Counted from the stretch's first letter, positions 1-11,062 are shown. The stretch is 26,392 nt of DNA from Cylindrodendrum hubeiense (GCA_014621425.1 JAANBB010000505.1:1-26392); one strand, 5' to 3'. The notes: generated by a model not told the origin, from the sequence alone. Numbers and translations are program-made.

Positions 1-3000
1 ATCGCGGGCGTGGTGGCTTCGATCGTGGACGCGGAGGCTTCGACCGAGGACGTGGAGGTGGCCGTGGCCGTGGTGGAAGCCAGGGCGGCGGGGCTCCCGA
101 GCAGCCTGTCTTCAGGTAAGTCATTTTGAGACGTCATGAATCCTGTCGTTTGGCACGGCTAACCTGTATAGCATCGATGGGACTGTTCCTCAGCCAGATG
201 TTGCTATTACCGAGCTAGAGAAGCAGATCGTCAGCCAACAAACCACCTCAATGACGGAGTTGGTCTCCGAGATGGGCAAGCTTAAGGTACAAGCCAAGGG
301 CAATACTACTGCCCTGACCCAGGAACAGTTTCCTGCTCGACCTGCTTATGGGTCGCGCGGTACTCCCGTCGTCCTCTGGGCCAACTACTTCCGGATCGTC
401 ACGAAGCTTGGCACTCTATACAAGTACACCATGGATGTGAATCAAATTCACACCGAGGAAAAGGCACCTACTAAGCCTAAGGGCAAAGACAGGCCCAAGG
501 GCCAAGCCAGACCCCAAACCAAGGAGGTCAAGGGCCGCAAGCTCTACTTTGTCATCCGTGAGACCCTAGCAGAGCTCTCAAAGATGGACAAGTCGCTGGT
601 GATGGCGACCGAATTCAAGTCGCAGTTGGTGTCTCTCAAGAAGCTCCAGCTCACCAGCAATCCACTTCGCCTGTCAATGCCTGCCCAGAACAACCCGGAC
701 AGACTCGAGATATTTGAAGTCACCTTCCACGGACCCGCTGAGGTACGGGTTGATGACATGATGAAGTACCTCAACTCCAGCGTTCCTGACTCTGGAGATC
801 ATGCTCTTCCTCGATATCCAGAGGTTGCTGACGCTTTCAACGTCATCTTCGGTTTCGGACCCAGATCCAAGGTTGATGAAATCAGTGCTGTTGGAAGTTC
901 TCGCTTTTTCTCCTTCAAAAATGGCGGCATCACGACGCCTCTCTATTCCGACAGCCGAACTCTGCAAGCCGCGCGTGGGTTTTTTCAATCCGCTCGACTT
1001 GGGACAGGGCGACTGCTTCTCAACGTCAACGTCACTCATGGAGTCTTCAGACTCTCCGGAAAATTGGATGAAATGTTCGAGAATTTCCAAGTCAGGGCAG
1101 CCCCGAGAACGGACAGGCGCGCTATGCGACTTTTGCGACTCATCTCCAAGTTCCTACCCAAGGCGCGTGTCTGGGTCAACATGACGCTCGCGAATGGGAA
1201 ACAGATTCGCAGCAAGAAGGCAATTCACAGCCTTGCTACAGCGTCAGAAATTCGCCGGTCTAGAGGACAGAATCTCCCTCTATTCGAACCTAACTGGGAG
1301 TTTATTGGACCCCGAAATGTTCGTTTCTGGATGCAGGCGGAGGGCCAAGAGGGTCATTACATTTCAGTGTTCGACTATTACCAGCAAAAGTACAATGTCA
1401 CGCTGAAGGACTACCCAGTCCTCAACATGGGCAGTGCTGACAAGCCGAGCTATGTCCCTGCTGAATTTGTAGAAATTCAGCCAGGGCAATCTGTCAAGGC
1501 TAAGTTGTTGCCAAGAGAGACGACAGATATGGTCAACTTCGCATGCCGATCACCCTATGCCAACGCCTTCTCGATCACAAACGACGGACGTGGAGCCCTG
1601 GGGCTCGACGATGGTTCTCTTGTATGATTCCCAACTCTCCTTCATAGGACATAGTCTGACTAACTCTCTCAGGAACAATTTGGCATCTCCGTCGACAAAC
1701 ATCTGTTGACCGTGCATGGGAGAGTTCTCCCCTGCCCAGGTGTCACATACATGGAGAAAAAGAAGCCCAAGCCGCTCCATGTGCGCCCTATGAACGCATC
1801 CTGGAACATGAGGGATGTCAAGGTCTTCAAGTCCGGTGCCATGATTGAACGTTGGTCGTTTGTGAACATCGTGCCTGACCGAGCAAGCCCGGTTGCCCGC
1901 CAAGTTGTGGAAGACTTTGTCCGGTTCATGAGCGACATGGGAATCAACATTAATACATCTATGGTGCCGCCTCCGACTGAGGCCATGTCCCTGGACAATG
2001 CCACTTACGGTCGACAACTCGATGACTTCTTCTCGTGGGCTAATCAGAATGGCATTCAGTTTCTCTTGGTCATCCTCGGGAACATGGATAGCGAGGTATA
2101 CACCAAGGTCAAGACCCTCGGAGACTGCACATTTGGCATCCAAACGAGCTGCGTGCAGGGCAATTTCAAGAAGTTCGGTGGTGGCAGCCCGGGATATTTC
2201 GCAAACGTGGCGCTCAAGTGGAATCTCAAGGCTGGTGGTGTCAATCACAAGCTCCGTGACGACCTCGATCTTCTCAAGGGTGGAAAGACTATAGTGGTAG
2301 GATACGACGTTACGCACCCGACCAATATGCCAACCGGAAAGAGCGATGAGGTACCAAGCTTAGTTGGTCTTGTTGCTAGTGTCGACCGCGACATGGGGCA
2401 GTGGCCCTCTATCTCGTGGGAGCAAGCATCGAAGCAGGAGATGCTTGGCCAACAACTCGTCGATGCCTTCAAGTCGAGGTTGAAGTTGTGGCAGGCCCAC
2501 AACAAGGGGCAGCTGCCAGAAAACATCGTCATCTTCCGTGACGGCGTCTCGGAGGGTCAATTTGGACAGGTCCTTGAGAAGGAGCTCCCACTCATCAGGG
2601 AGGCATGCGACGCACTGTACTCGGCGAAGATGCAGCCCCGCTTCACAATCGTTGTTTCTGTGAAGCGTCACCAGACGCGCTTTTACCCCACGACCGAGGA
2701 GAATTTGCCCAAACACATGAACATCCAGAACGGCACAGTTGTGGATCGAGGCGTCACCCAGGCGCGATACTGGGATTTCTTCCTGACAGCTCACGCGGCT
2801 ATCAAGGGCACAGCTCGCCCTGCTCACTACACCGTGCTCCTAGATGAGATATTCCGGCCCAAGTACAAGGCGGAGGCAGCGAATGAGCTTGAGAAGTTCA
2901 CCCATGAGTTGTGCTACCTCTTCGGTCGGGCGACAAAGGCTGTGAGCATTTGTCCCCCGGCATACTACGCAGATATTGTGTGCACGCGAGCGAGAGTGCA

Positions 3001-3127
3001 TCGCCCTGAGTTCTTCGACGCCAGTGACTTGGAGAGTGTCACAACGGCGGGTCCGGCATCGAGTGTCGGCGGTGGTGGTGGTAAGCAGGTCCATGTAAAC
3101 CTGCGGGATTCAATGTACTACATCTAG
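1..3127 (+). CDS. Argonaute (QDE-2-type RNA-silencing effector), 5'-partial
   Basis: This is a small-RNA-guided slicer of the RNAi (quelling) pathway. The exons are 1-115 (partial; first whole codon at 3), 172-1621 and 1673-3127. The introns are 116-171 and 1622-1672, both GT-AG and joined in frame, leaving about 1005 visible residues. The N-terminus is RG/RGG-rich (RGRGGFD repeated). An Argonaute N domain follows, then PAZ (about nt 1150-1480, ending FVEIQPGQ), MID and PIWI (about nt 2050-3050). The PIWI catalytic tetrad looks complete: Asp in GYDVTHP (codon 2306), Glu in KQEML (2438), Asp in FRDGVSEGQF (2540) and His in PAHYTVL (2825). The protein ends in MYYI, as Argonautes do. Family assignment is firm. 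Orthology to Neurospora QDE-2 rather than SMS-2 is inferred from the RGG-rich tail and is less certain. The true start lies upstream of the window. The 3' end converges with the hydrolase gene, 213 bp stop to stop. Confidence 0.97.
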
Positions 3128-3340
3128 GGCCGGGCTAATGAGGCCTTGAAGATTTGTCAACTGGGTAGCCATTGGAGAGCCGATGTAATCACTTGGTTTA
3201 TGGCAAAGTCTTTGGGATGAGGTTACTATAGAACTGGATTAGTTTTGCGACAGAGATCCCTGTGGGACTATTAGCTGTCATGATGACTTGGTCTATGCCA
3301 TATAGTCTATGGAATTGTAATACAAATGTTGAGTCTATGC

Positions 3341-4730
3341 TTAGATCTTTGCCTTATCCTTCCCATTGTTCCTAGTTGGCTTGGGCAAGTGTTTATGCCA
3401 CTCCTCGGATATGGTGGTCTTCTCGGCAGCGGGCCTCCGGGTCCACTCCTCATACTTGCGCTCCTCCGCCCACCACCGCTTCAGCTCAGCTTCGATCCAC
3501 TCGGCAGCCGCCCGGGCGCAGAACTTGGGGCTCTCCATGGGTATCAAGTGGCCGTAGTCGTCGCCCACGATCCTCTTCACACGATTGGTCTTGGCGCCGC
3601 CGCTCCCGCCGAGGCCGGAGCCGGTGAGGGTCATCTTCTCGTCCTGGAGATGCACAGGGGAGATGTCGCTCTTACCGCCGAAGATGTATAGCACGCTGGG
3701 CCGTACGTTCGGGAGTCGTTCTACCGTGTTGGCGCCCTCGGATCGGTAGAGCGGGTATGTCGGCCACTTGTCATTGAGGCTGGGGTTTAGGTCCGGGACG
3801 AGTTCGGGGTGGATGATCGTCTTTCCCTGGGCATCATATGCATCCCAGCTTGGCCGGAGAAACGTAAATACCTCTTGGTGTTTTGTCGTAGTGAGAGTGA
3901 CAGCGTCCTGGCCTGGTATGGTTCTTATGCCGAAGTCTACCCACCGCTCAAGCACCCGGGGATCCCAGGACTTGTAGAAGGGGCTGCGGTTGAAGGATGC
4001 TTTGGCGTCCTCGAGGGATGGCCAGACCTCGCGGCGGTGCATACTGCTCGCAGCAGGCCCCGCCGCTTTGTTATCTGGGCTAGATGCGTAGCGAGAGATG
4101 ACGGGATCAAGCAGGATAAGGGATGTCAAGAGACGAGGGTGGAGTAGCGAGACATTTGTGAGAGCATTGCCGCCGAAGGAGTGACCCATTCCCATGATGG
4201 GCGGTGGTGGGCGGAAGGTGTTGATCATGTGCAGGATATCACGAGCATAGTCCAGCCATCCCGCTAAAGTAAAGGCATTAGCGAGGTGTTCTGGATCATG
4301 TATGAGTGGTTAGTGAGATCTCACGGTCATTCCCGAGGGCATCCTGGTTCAGGATGCCGCTCCTGCCTTGCCACGCCGTGTCGGCGATCCAGATGCTGCG
4401 GATACGCACATTGCGGCTCTTGGCTTCACGGTAAAAGTCCTCCCAGAGAGGTTCATACAGCTCCTATATTCAGAATCAGTCAGTCGAGCGCTTTCAAGAC
4501 ACCGTCTGCTATCGAGGGTGCGATGAGGATCGACATGCCTTAGGGAAGCCATTGGCGTGGCCACCAATGATAGTCACGTCGCCCTTGTGCGGGTTGCGGT
4601 TATCCTTGGGGGTGTACTGCTTCACGTGCAGCAGAAGCTTCTCATCCTGAGAGTGGGCGGTTGCACGGGCAAACTCGCGTATATGTGAGGCCTCAATGGT
4701 GTGCTCTTTGATGTCGAAGACGGCGGACAT
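3341..4730 (-). CDS. Alpha/beta hydrolase, LPX1/AKT2-like, probably peroxisomal
   Basis: This is a serine hydrolase of the alpha/beta fold, resembling yeast peroxisomal lipase Lpx1 and the fungal AKT2-type hydrolases often labelled 'toxin biosynthesis protein'. The exons are 4730-4539, 4463-4325 and 4263-3341, giving 417 aa. The start has a good context (gccgccATG). The nucleophile elbow is GHSFGG (Ser about 139). The likely acid is Asp about 310 in FGGKSD and the likely His about 349 in DDYGHLIP. The C-terminal tripeptide AKI resembles a PTS1 peroxisomal signal. Intron 1 (4538-4464) begins GC rather than GT: AAG|GCATGT. This joint restores the family-like reading NGFPK|ELYEPLW. Intron 2 (4324-4264) is GT-AG and gives GND|PGWLDYARDILHM. 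The substrate is unknown, and nothing nearby suggests a toxin cluster. The promoter region is shared with the divergent OB-fold gene. Confidence 0.9.
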
Positions 4731-5263
4731 GGCGGCGGGTCTAAGACGTTGGGAGTGAGAGTGGGTGTCGCCGTGTGAGGCCTACGAATGAGTCGGGCGA
4801 GGTGCAGGGTACGGTCTAGTTGCCGTGGTTATGTTGATTGAAATATCACCATGAGGTGGGATTAGCGACGAATGCGAAGTTGTGTTGTTTGATCGTCGTG
4901 GCTCGAGTGGCACCGAGTTTAGATTGCCAAGGTACAGACGAGGGCGCCTCGGCAAGTCCAGGTGTAGGGTGGAGGGTGGGGTGGAGACGGGCCGAGTGTG
5001 GGGGACGAGGCCAGGCCTCGGCTGCGGAGAACGGGACCCAACGTCGGGACATGAGTGCATGAATAATCGTGAACCTTGACATGGCTTAGATTCAACGACA
5101 ACGACGACGATCCAAAAATAGCATCGCAACAGAGGGAAAAACCACACAAATACAGACCATCATTGACGGTCACGGGTTCGCCAAATCCTCAACGGTCATG
5201 TGATATTTGGGATGCCATCCTGCCCCCTCCACCTGCGCCCGGCCCTACCCTGAGGCACACGCA
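4731..5263. promoter_or_regulatory. Shared divergent promoter region (hydrolase / OB-fold gene)
   Basis: These 533 bp separate the start codons of two divergently transcribed genes, so they must carry both core promoters and 5' leaders. I see no TATA box that I would trust. The most distinctive element is a perfect odd palindrome at 5006-5020, CGAGGCC-A-GGCCTCG. No credible extra gene lies here, and the open frames present are short and overlap each other. Confidence 0.5.
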
Positions 5264-6274
5264 ATGGCTCCCAGAGTCATGCTCTTCGTGGGAGCTCCCC
5301 CGGCCTCGTCACTCAATCCAGAGTCGTGCACCTTGGACACACTGGATGATGCATTTGCAGCGTTTACCGGCGTCCTCGGTGGACATGGACAGCCGAAGCT
5401 ACCGGCATCGTCTGGCGTAGCTTGGCGCTCTCTCCCGCTCAAAAGGCAGCCCTTGCACACCGGCTTCAGCCAGACCCACGACGTCAGCGACTATCTCCTA
5501 CCTAGCCGGCCCGAGTTCTTCACCACGGCCGACGTCTCCTTTGATGGGGACCTGCCGTCTTTCGGCAGCGAGGACGGGCACGATGTGCTGTCGCAGTTCT
5601 ACGACCACTCGCTTGCAGTGCACAACTCGATACCCTCATCGCAGCTAGAGAGCTACGAGCAGAGCTCAACCACAGATACTTCATTCATGACTACATCATC
5701 AACAGACCAACCAGGAACCACTTCAGAGCCTGTCCCCTGCCACCTGTCCGACCTAGAAGACATCCCACCAGCCCGTCGGATCCAAGCCCTCAGCCCGCAA
5801 ACCGTGACCCTCAACCTCATCGTAGGCGTCCTCTCAATCGCGCAGCCCCGAACTGTCACCACACGATGGGGCCGGGTGCTTGCCTTGGTCGAGGTCCTCG
5901 TCGGAGACGACACCAAGTCGGGCTTCGCCGTGACGTTTTGGCTCTCCAACGACAACGCAACTGAGACCCAGGTGCGCAGCCTTAGGCGTCAGGACGTGGT
6001 GTTGATGCAGAATGTGGCCCTTCATGTTTTCCGAGGCAAGGTATATGGCCAAAGCCTACGTAAAGACATGACCAAGGTAAACCTGCTATGGAGGCGCGAC
6101 GGTTCGGGGCACTACTCTGCAAAGGACCTCACGAGGAGAGGTCGGGTGCACCCCCAGCTGGAAAAGACTAAGCACGTCAAGGACTGGGTTCTTAAGTTCG
6201 TGGGAGGTGAGCCGGGTTCAAAGAAGAGAGCAACCCGAAAATCATGGGACAGGCCACCGGACGATACACAATGA
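5264..6274 (+). CDS. Conserved fungal OB-fold-like (nucleic-acid-binding?) protein
   Basis: This is a single-exon gene of 336 aa. The frame stays open upstream of 5264, but the first in-frame ATG after the upstream stop is here, in a fair context (gcaATGGCT). The N-terminal half (about residues 60-170) is low-complexity, with many Ser, Thr, Asp and Glu residues, and is probably disordered. Residues about 175-275 form a compact block with alternating beta-strand character (TVTLNLIVGVLS, VLALVEVLVG, FAVTFWL, QDVVLMQNVALHVF), consistent with an OB fold. A basic tail follows (KKRATRKS). Related proteins in filamentous fungi are generally left as 'nucleic acid-binding, OB-fold' hypotheticals. A role in DNA repair or telomere-type ssDNA binding is only inference. 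It converges with the MFS gene, 152 bp stop to stop. Confidence 0.75.
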   Translation: MAPRVMLFVGAPPASSLNPESCTLDTLDDAFAAFTGVLGGHGQPKLPASSGVAWRSLPLKRQPLHTGFSQTHDVSDYLLPSRPEFFTTADVSFDGDLPSFGSEDGHDVLSQFYDHSLAVHNSIPSSQLESYEQSSTTDTSFMTTSSTDQPGTTSEPVPCHLSDLEDIPPARRIQALSPQTVTLNLIVGVLSIAQPRTVTTRWGRVLALVEVLVGDDTKSGFAVTFWLSNDNATETQVRSLRRQDVVLMQNVALHVFRGKVYGQSLRKDMTKVNLLWRRDGSGHYSAKDLTRRGRVHPQLEKTKHVKDWVLKFVGGEPGSKKRATRKSWDRPPDDTQ

Positions 6275-6426
6275 GAGAACGAAATAACGTCTATATTATT
6301 CGAGTACTAAATATTGGACGATGTACTATTATTACAATACTAGCGCAATATGCGATGCAGGGGGGAGATTATTCGGGTATCCTCTATATCAAACTCCATC
6401 TTTTCCAGAAAGATGCCTGCGTCTTC

Positions 6427-8383
6427 TTACACGGCCATAGCGGGCTCAGCCTTTCGGTCATTGCCGTCGGCATCCTTCTTGACTGACTTCCACTGCAGGA
6501 AGCAGCACGCAACCAGGGCGCATCCGGCACAGGCAAGCGAGATGTAGAAGGTGTCTCGCAGGCCTGACATGTAGCCCTCGAGGACGATGTCGTAAGCATC
6601 CTCACGGCCCATGTTCTTGAGGACTTCCTTGACTTGGGAGGCACCACTGTTGATGAAGATCTTAGGGTCAATACCGATGTCGCTGGCCTTGATGTGGTCG
6701 ATGAGGCCGTTCTGGAAGAGGGTCTGGGCAACGGCGATGAAGATGGCACCGCCAAAGGCTTGGAAGAACTGAACACAGGCAGTACCGACAGGGACCCATT
6801 CCTGGGGGAGGACGGTCTGGACAACGAGCACACCGATCTGGAAGCCCGCGCCGATGCCGAGACCCGCGATAACCTGGTAACCAAACCATTCCCTCATGGG
6901 GGAGTCGACGTCGAGGGTGGTGATCATGCCGCATCCGATAGTGTTGAGGACCATGCAAGGGATGATGACGACGCTGTAGTATCCAATAGCAGTGATGAGG
7001 CCACCGGCGACGATGGAGATGAGCACAGTGGAAAGCAACAGGGGGAGAATCTTGATGCCGGCCTGAACGGCGCTCACGCCCTGGATGGCTTGGAAGTAGA
7101 GGGCTATTGCGGGCAATTAGTTATCATCTTCGAGATGCGACGAGGGCTAGACTTACAAAGGTAGTAGATGAGGGGGAAGAAGGCAGCACCGAAAAACATG
7201 GCAAAGATCATGGCAGCCAAGACATTGCGGTCCTTGAAGAGGCGGGGGGGAAGCGTTCCTCGGTCGCCCTGCCAGAACTGGATGCCGATGAAGACGGCAA
7301 TCATGGCGGCGAAGCCGATGAAAAGTCCGATGATGCGGGAGTTGCTCCACGCGTAGTCGGCGCCGCCCCACTGGAGGGCGAGCAGGAGGCAGACGATGGC
7401 GGGGATGAAGATGGCGGCACCGTAGAGATCAAGCTGGCGAATACGGGACATGAAGGTCATGTCCTTGGTGTCGGCTGTGTTGCGGTTGACCTTGACAAAG
7501 AAGAAGACGATGACCATGGCGAGGCCACCGATGGGCAGGTTGATGTAGAAACACCAGCGCCAGGTAGCATGCTCGGTGAAGACGCCGCCGAGGAGGGGGC
7601 CAGCAACACTGGCGATACCCCACATACCGCCAATGAGGCCGAAGGCGAGAGGTCGCTTCTCGAGAGGCACTGGAGACGTGTTAGTAAGAGTTGTTAGTTG
7701 AAGCGGTGAGGGGAAACGAACTAATGAGGGACAGGATCACAATGGAACCGGAGAAAAGACCAGCACAGCCAATCTGAGGAGAAGGTTAGTGAATGATTTG
7801 AAAAAGTCGTGGGGATGAAGAAGACGTACACCAGCGATGGCACGTCCAACAATGAAGGCGACCGAGGAGGGAGCAACGGCGGAGATCAAGCTACCAATCT
7901 CAAAGATGAAGACGGCGCCAAGGTAGGCGAACTTGACGTTGAAGAGCTTGTAGATGGTTCCATACATGGGCTGGAGAGCCGTGGTGGTGAGCAAGTAGGC
8001 AGAGCCATACCAACCCTGGATGTGTTAGTCTCGGGTGTCTTTTATTTATTTTTCGTACTGATGGGATTGAAGAGAGAGAAGCTTACAATATCCTTGACAC
8101 TGCCGTACTCGGCGGTGATGGCGCCTAGGGCAGGGGCAATAATTGTCTGATCAAGGGCAACGAGAAAGATGGCGAGGCACAGTGAGAAGAGAATCAGGAC
8201 CAGCTTGAGGCCGGAAGGATAGTCTGGGTTGACATTTTGGGGGACGTCGACCTGCTTGGTGGTGGGCTCTTCGGAGTCGGGCTTGGAGTCGGAGGAGGGA
8301 TCCAAGATCTGCGAGCCAACTTCGGTCTTGTCGTCGGAGGACAGGCGCTCGCTGCGCTTCTCGTCGGTGACGGTGACAGCCAT
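6427..8383 (-). CDS. MFS multidrug efflux transporter, DHA2-like (14-TM type)
   Basis: This is a plasma-membrane proton antiporter of the major facilitator superfamily, likely exporting drugs or secondary metabolites. The exons are 8383-8087, 8015-7830, 7773-7722, 7669-7157 and 7103-6427, giving 574 aa. The four introns (8086-8016, 7829-7774, 7721-7670 and 7156-7104) are 52-71 nt and GT-AG. Splicing restores family-like joints: [36 protein letters not shown] and [17 protein letters not shown]. An acidic and polar cytosolic N-terminus of about 60 residues precedes the first membrane helix ([22 protein letters not shown]). The antiporter motif C is present as [16 protein letters not shown]. Length and layout match the 14-helix DHA2 group, which includes aflT- and ToxA-like pumps. 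The substrate cannot be read from sequence, and no biosynthetic cluster adjoins it. Confidence 0.95.
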
Positions 8384-8470
8384 GGCGAGAGATGGGCGAT
8401 GAAGGACGGGCGAGACGGTTTGTGAAGCTTGTGCTACCTCGAGAGCTCAGGGTGGGCGGGAGCCCAGGGA

Positions 8471-8478
8471 TATTTAAA
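8471..8478 (-). promoter_or_regulatory. TATA-like box of the MFS transporter gene
   Basis: On the minus strand this reads TTTAAATA, about 90 nt upstream of the transporter ATG at 8383. The spacing is reasonable for a fungal TATA element with a short leader. It is a short A/T match only, so the support is position rather than sequence strength. Confidence 0.4.
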
Positions 8479-8957
8479 GAGTGGAAGAGCTAGGGGGAGC
8501 AAGGGGAGCCTGGTGTAAGCTGAAAGAAAGCGCCGTTGTGGATCTAGTGTTGTTGTGAGATCCCAAACGGTCCAGACTCTAGGTCTCGTTTAGGAGATGT
8601 TAGGTGCTCGGTACTCGGTATCCGTAGTCTGTCGGAGGATCCAAGATGAGATAAGATGTCAGATGCAGGCTGAGGATCGAGATCTGGAGTGGCGGTTTCC
8701 AAGAAGCAGGCGGTTTCTAGGAAGCACGCGGGTGGCCAAAGTTAAATACAAGTTCTGGGGGAAGGAGCCTGTCGAGGGCATCTGACGACGCTAGCTGCCG
8801 CAAGACGCAGTCCAAAATTCTCCGGCAATCGACGAAAGGCCGCTCCGATGTCACCAAGGCCACCAAAAACAACAAACAACGGACTGGAGGCGCCCGGGAG
8901 GTGGGACTGGGCTTGCCGACAGGCTCCCCAATGTGCGGCAGGATTTTGGTCCGTTGC

Positions 8958-9006
8958 TTCGCACCTTGCGCCTCGCACCTCGCACCTCGCGCCTCGCACT
9001 TCGCAC
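8958..9006. repeat. 7 x 7-bp tandem repeat (consensus CTCGCAC)
   Basis: Seven contiguous heptamers fit exactly in 49 bp: TTCGCAC, CTTGCGC, CTCGCAC, CTCGCAC, CTCGCGC, CTCGCAC and TTCGCAC. The units differ by single transitions. It is a degenerate minisatellite in the transporter's upstream spacer and overlaps no gene I can support. Confidence 0.85.
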
Positions 9007-11062
9007 TTGCTACCGAGTACGCACCACAAGGCAACGGGGCCCACCCCCTTAATGCTGAACTTGCTGCCATCTACACGGGGCTATACTGCGTCGTCCATGG
9101 GTCTGCATCCCAATAAGGCCCCGGCCAGGGACTCAATCGGCCGAGGAGGGTGTGTGCGCAACGTGTAAGAGACCCGGAGCACGGATAAAACGCGGACGAG
9201 GACGCTTATCCAACAGCGAGGAGGTTCGGTCCTGGAGCCTGGGAGAGCGAGGGAGGGCCTGTAGGACTGGCTACCCGGCCGTACGATAACGCCAGGTAGC
9301 CGACGATGGACCCCGACATGGCAATTACCTACCGAGCGAGCACCTTGCAAGTGCGGAAGTCAACGCATGCCGGAGTGCGTGCGCGCTGGAGCGACTGCGT
9401 TGTAGTGCGTTTCCCTCCCCCGGTCAGCTCTGCAAGCTGCGGACTTGCGACAAGGCCGATGTCCGAGGGGGCGGTTCGTGGCGCCCAATCACGCAGCGCA
9501 CTCCCCCCCGGGGGATCTCGAGCGAGTGAGTCAAGCCTGGCGGGCATGTGCGAGGACCGAGTCTCAGAAGAGTCATGGATTTAAGATTTGATAAGATTTG
9601 ATTTGCGTTTTCCTTTTTCGCTGACATTGTTTAATTCTCGCGTGGGGAAGCTGACTGTTTTCGCTACTCGTATTGCCCCAACCGGCAGGGTGCCTGTGAT
9701 TAGCTGTCGTGTCATACATGCGAATGCTCATACGCATCCTGAGTCAATCATGTCAGTCGCACGCGTCCAAACTCCTGGGTAGTCCGTACACATGTACCGC
9801 GTCCATGAATCAAGCTTGGCCTTCTCCTTTTTTATTTCTTATTTTTTATTTTTCGCCCTCTCATTCCACTTGCCTTACAAGGCGCACGCTAACACCAACC
9901 CACCCTCGTCCCAGCGGGTGGATTGCCAAGGATCCGCCCGCAAATCCACGATGGGGCTCAAGACGGCTGGCGACTGAGATCGATCATTTCCCGCGGCTTC
10001 GCTCTTGTGGTGTCTTGGAGCCGGCCCAGAGCCCGTGGACGTGGTATTGGTCTCAGCGTCTGACCCACATGGCATTTTTGCTCTCCCATGCACGTCTTTG
10101 TGATGCACCCCTACAACCCCTACAAGTACGTTGCACAATAACAGTCGACCGATCCACCGCCTCGGAGAGTCTCGTTGTCCGGATCCGACGCCTCGTGGAT
10201 AACCAGCAAACGCCATCTTAAGCCCGATCGCCGGTTCGATTCGACTCACCACCATCTGCGCCAAAGTTAATCCGCCGGCTTCCCTACGGGTGGACCGTTG
10301 TGTAGTCTTTTAGGCTTCGCCGGCAATCGGGCTTCTGATCCAGCAGAGATGGAGTTCGCCCCGGCCTACCTCATTGCCTGTGTGAATATTGATGAATGTT
10401 AAGCCTCCCTTAGCTATTTCTACATCACAGTCATACTTGCAGAATGTAACTGGCTCGGAATAATCGAGTGTTGCTGTAATGCGCACGGGCTCGGTAGATG
10501 ATGAGCCTGGGACTGAAGATGTAATATAAATCTGAACATCAATTGAGGGTATTATAGAAAGTATAGTGGAAGATAGTATGGTGATGTAATTGTGCTTCTA
10601 CTCCCTCAATCACTGAGCCGAGTGCAGTGCGGCTCGTCTGTCCTCATATGGATTTTTATGGGCTACTGATGCTCGTGGGTTGCTTCTCATGAGCTGCTAC
10701 TCGTGAGCTTGTCACCGCGCATAGTATCATCCACACCGTGCCATAGAGACGGTCCGTGCAGAACTTCTCTTAGTATGAGAAAACCGCGCCCGCTACGGTA
10801 ATAGTGACTCTTCAGTTAAACTGGTAAATCTTGATGACGACTACTACTCATGCCGCGCAGCACTACACCCTTTCTCGCCGTAGTCACCACACCCCACATG
10901 TCCGTCGTGGCCCTTCCATGTGGTGCGGCTGACCTTCAGAGACGCAAAATGACGTTTGATGCGACGCCTTCTTTTTCGCATCCCATTGTGCCGCATCCCA
11001 CGTAAGCTTACCTGCCTGCTCTTTGTTGAAATGGGGGAATCGCCAAGTCATCTGTGCCATAT

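Noticed and set aside
3341..8383. Hydrolase plus MFS pump as part of a toxin or secondary-metabolite cluster
   Set aside because: There is no backbone synthase, P450, methyltransferase or pathway-specific Zn2Cys6 regulator in the window, and the neighbours are housekeeping genes.
9709..10221. 170-codon plus-strand frame in the long spacer
   Set aside because: Composition is that of random translation (scattered Ser, Pro, Arg, Trp; no conserved block), and its antisense strand is also partly open.
10233..10243. tRNA B-box-like sequence GGTTCGATTCG
   Set aside because: The flanking bases do not form a T-arm stem, and no A box, anticodon arm or acceptor stem could be built around it.
10488..10635. 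Possible MITE with inverted repeats (GGCTCGGT/ACTGAGCC, ATTGAGGG/CCCTCAAT, hairpin GAGCCG...CGGCTC)
   Set aside because: The arms are only 6-8 bp, not continuous, and no target-site duplication is visible. The evidence is too weak to call an element.
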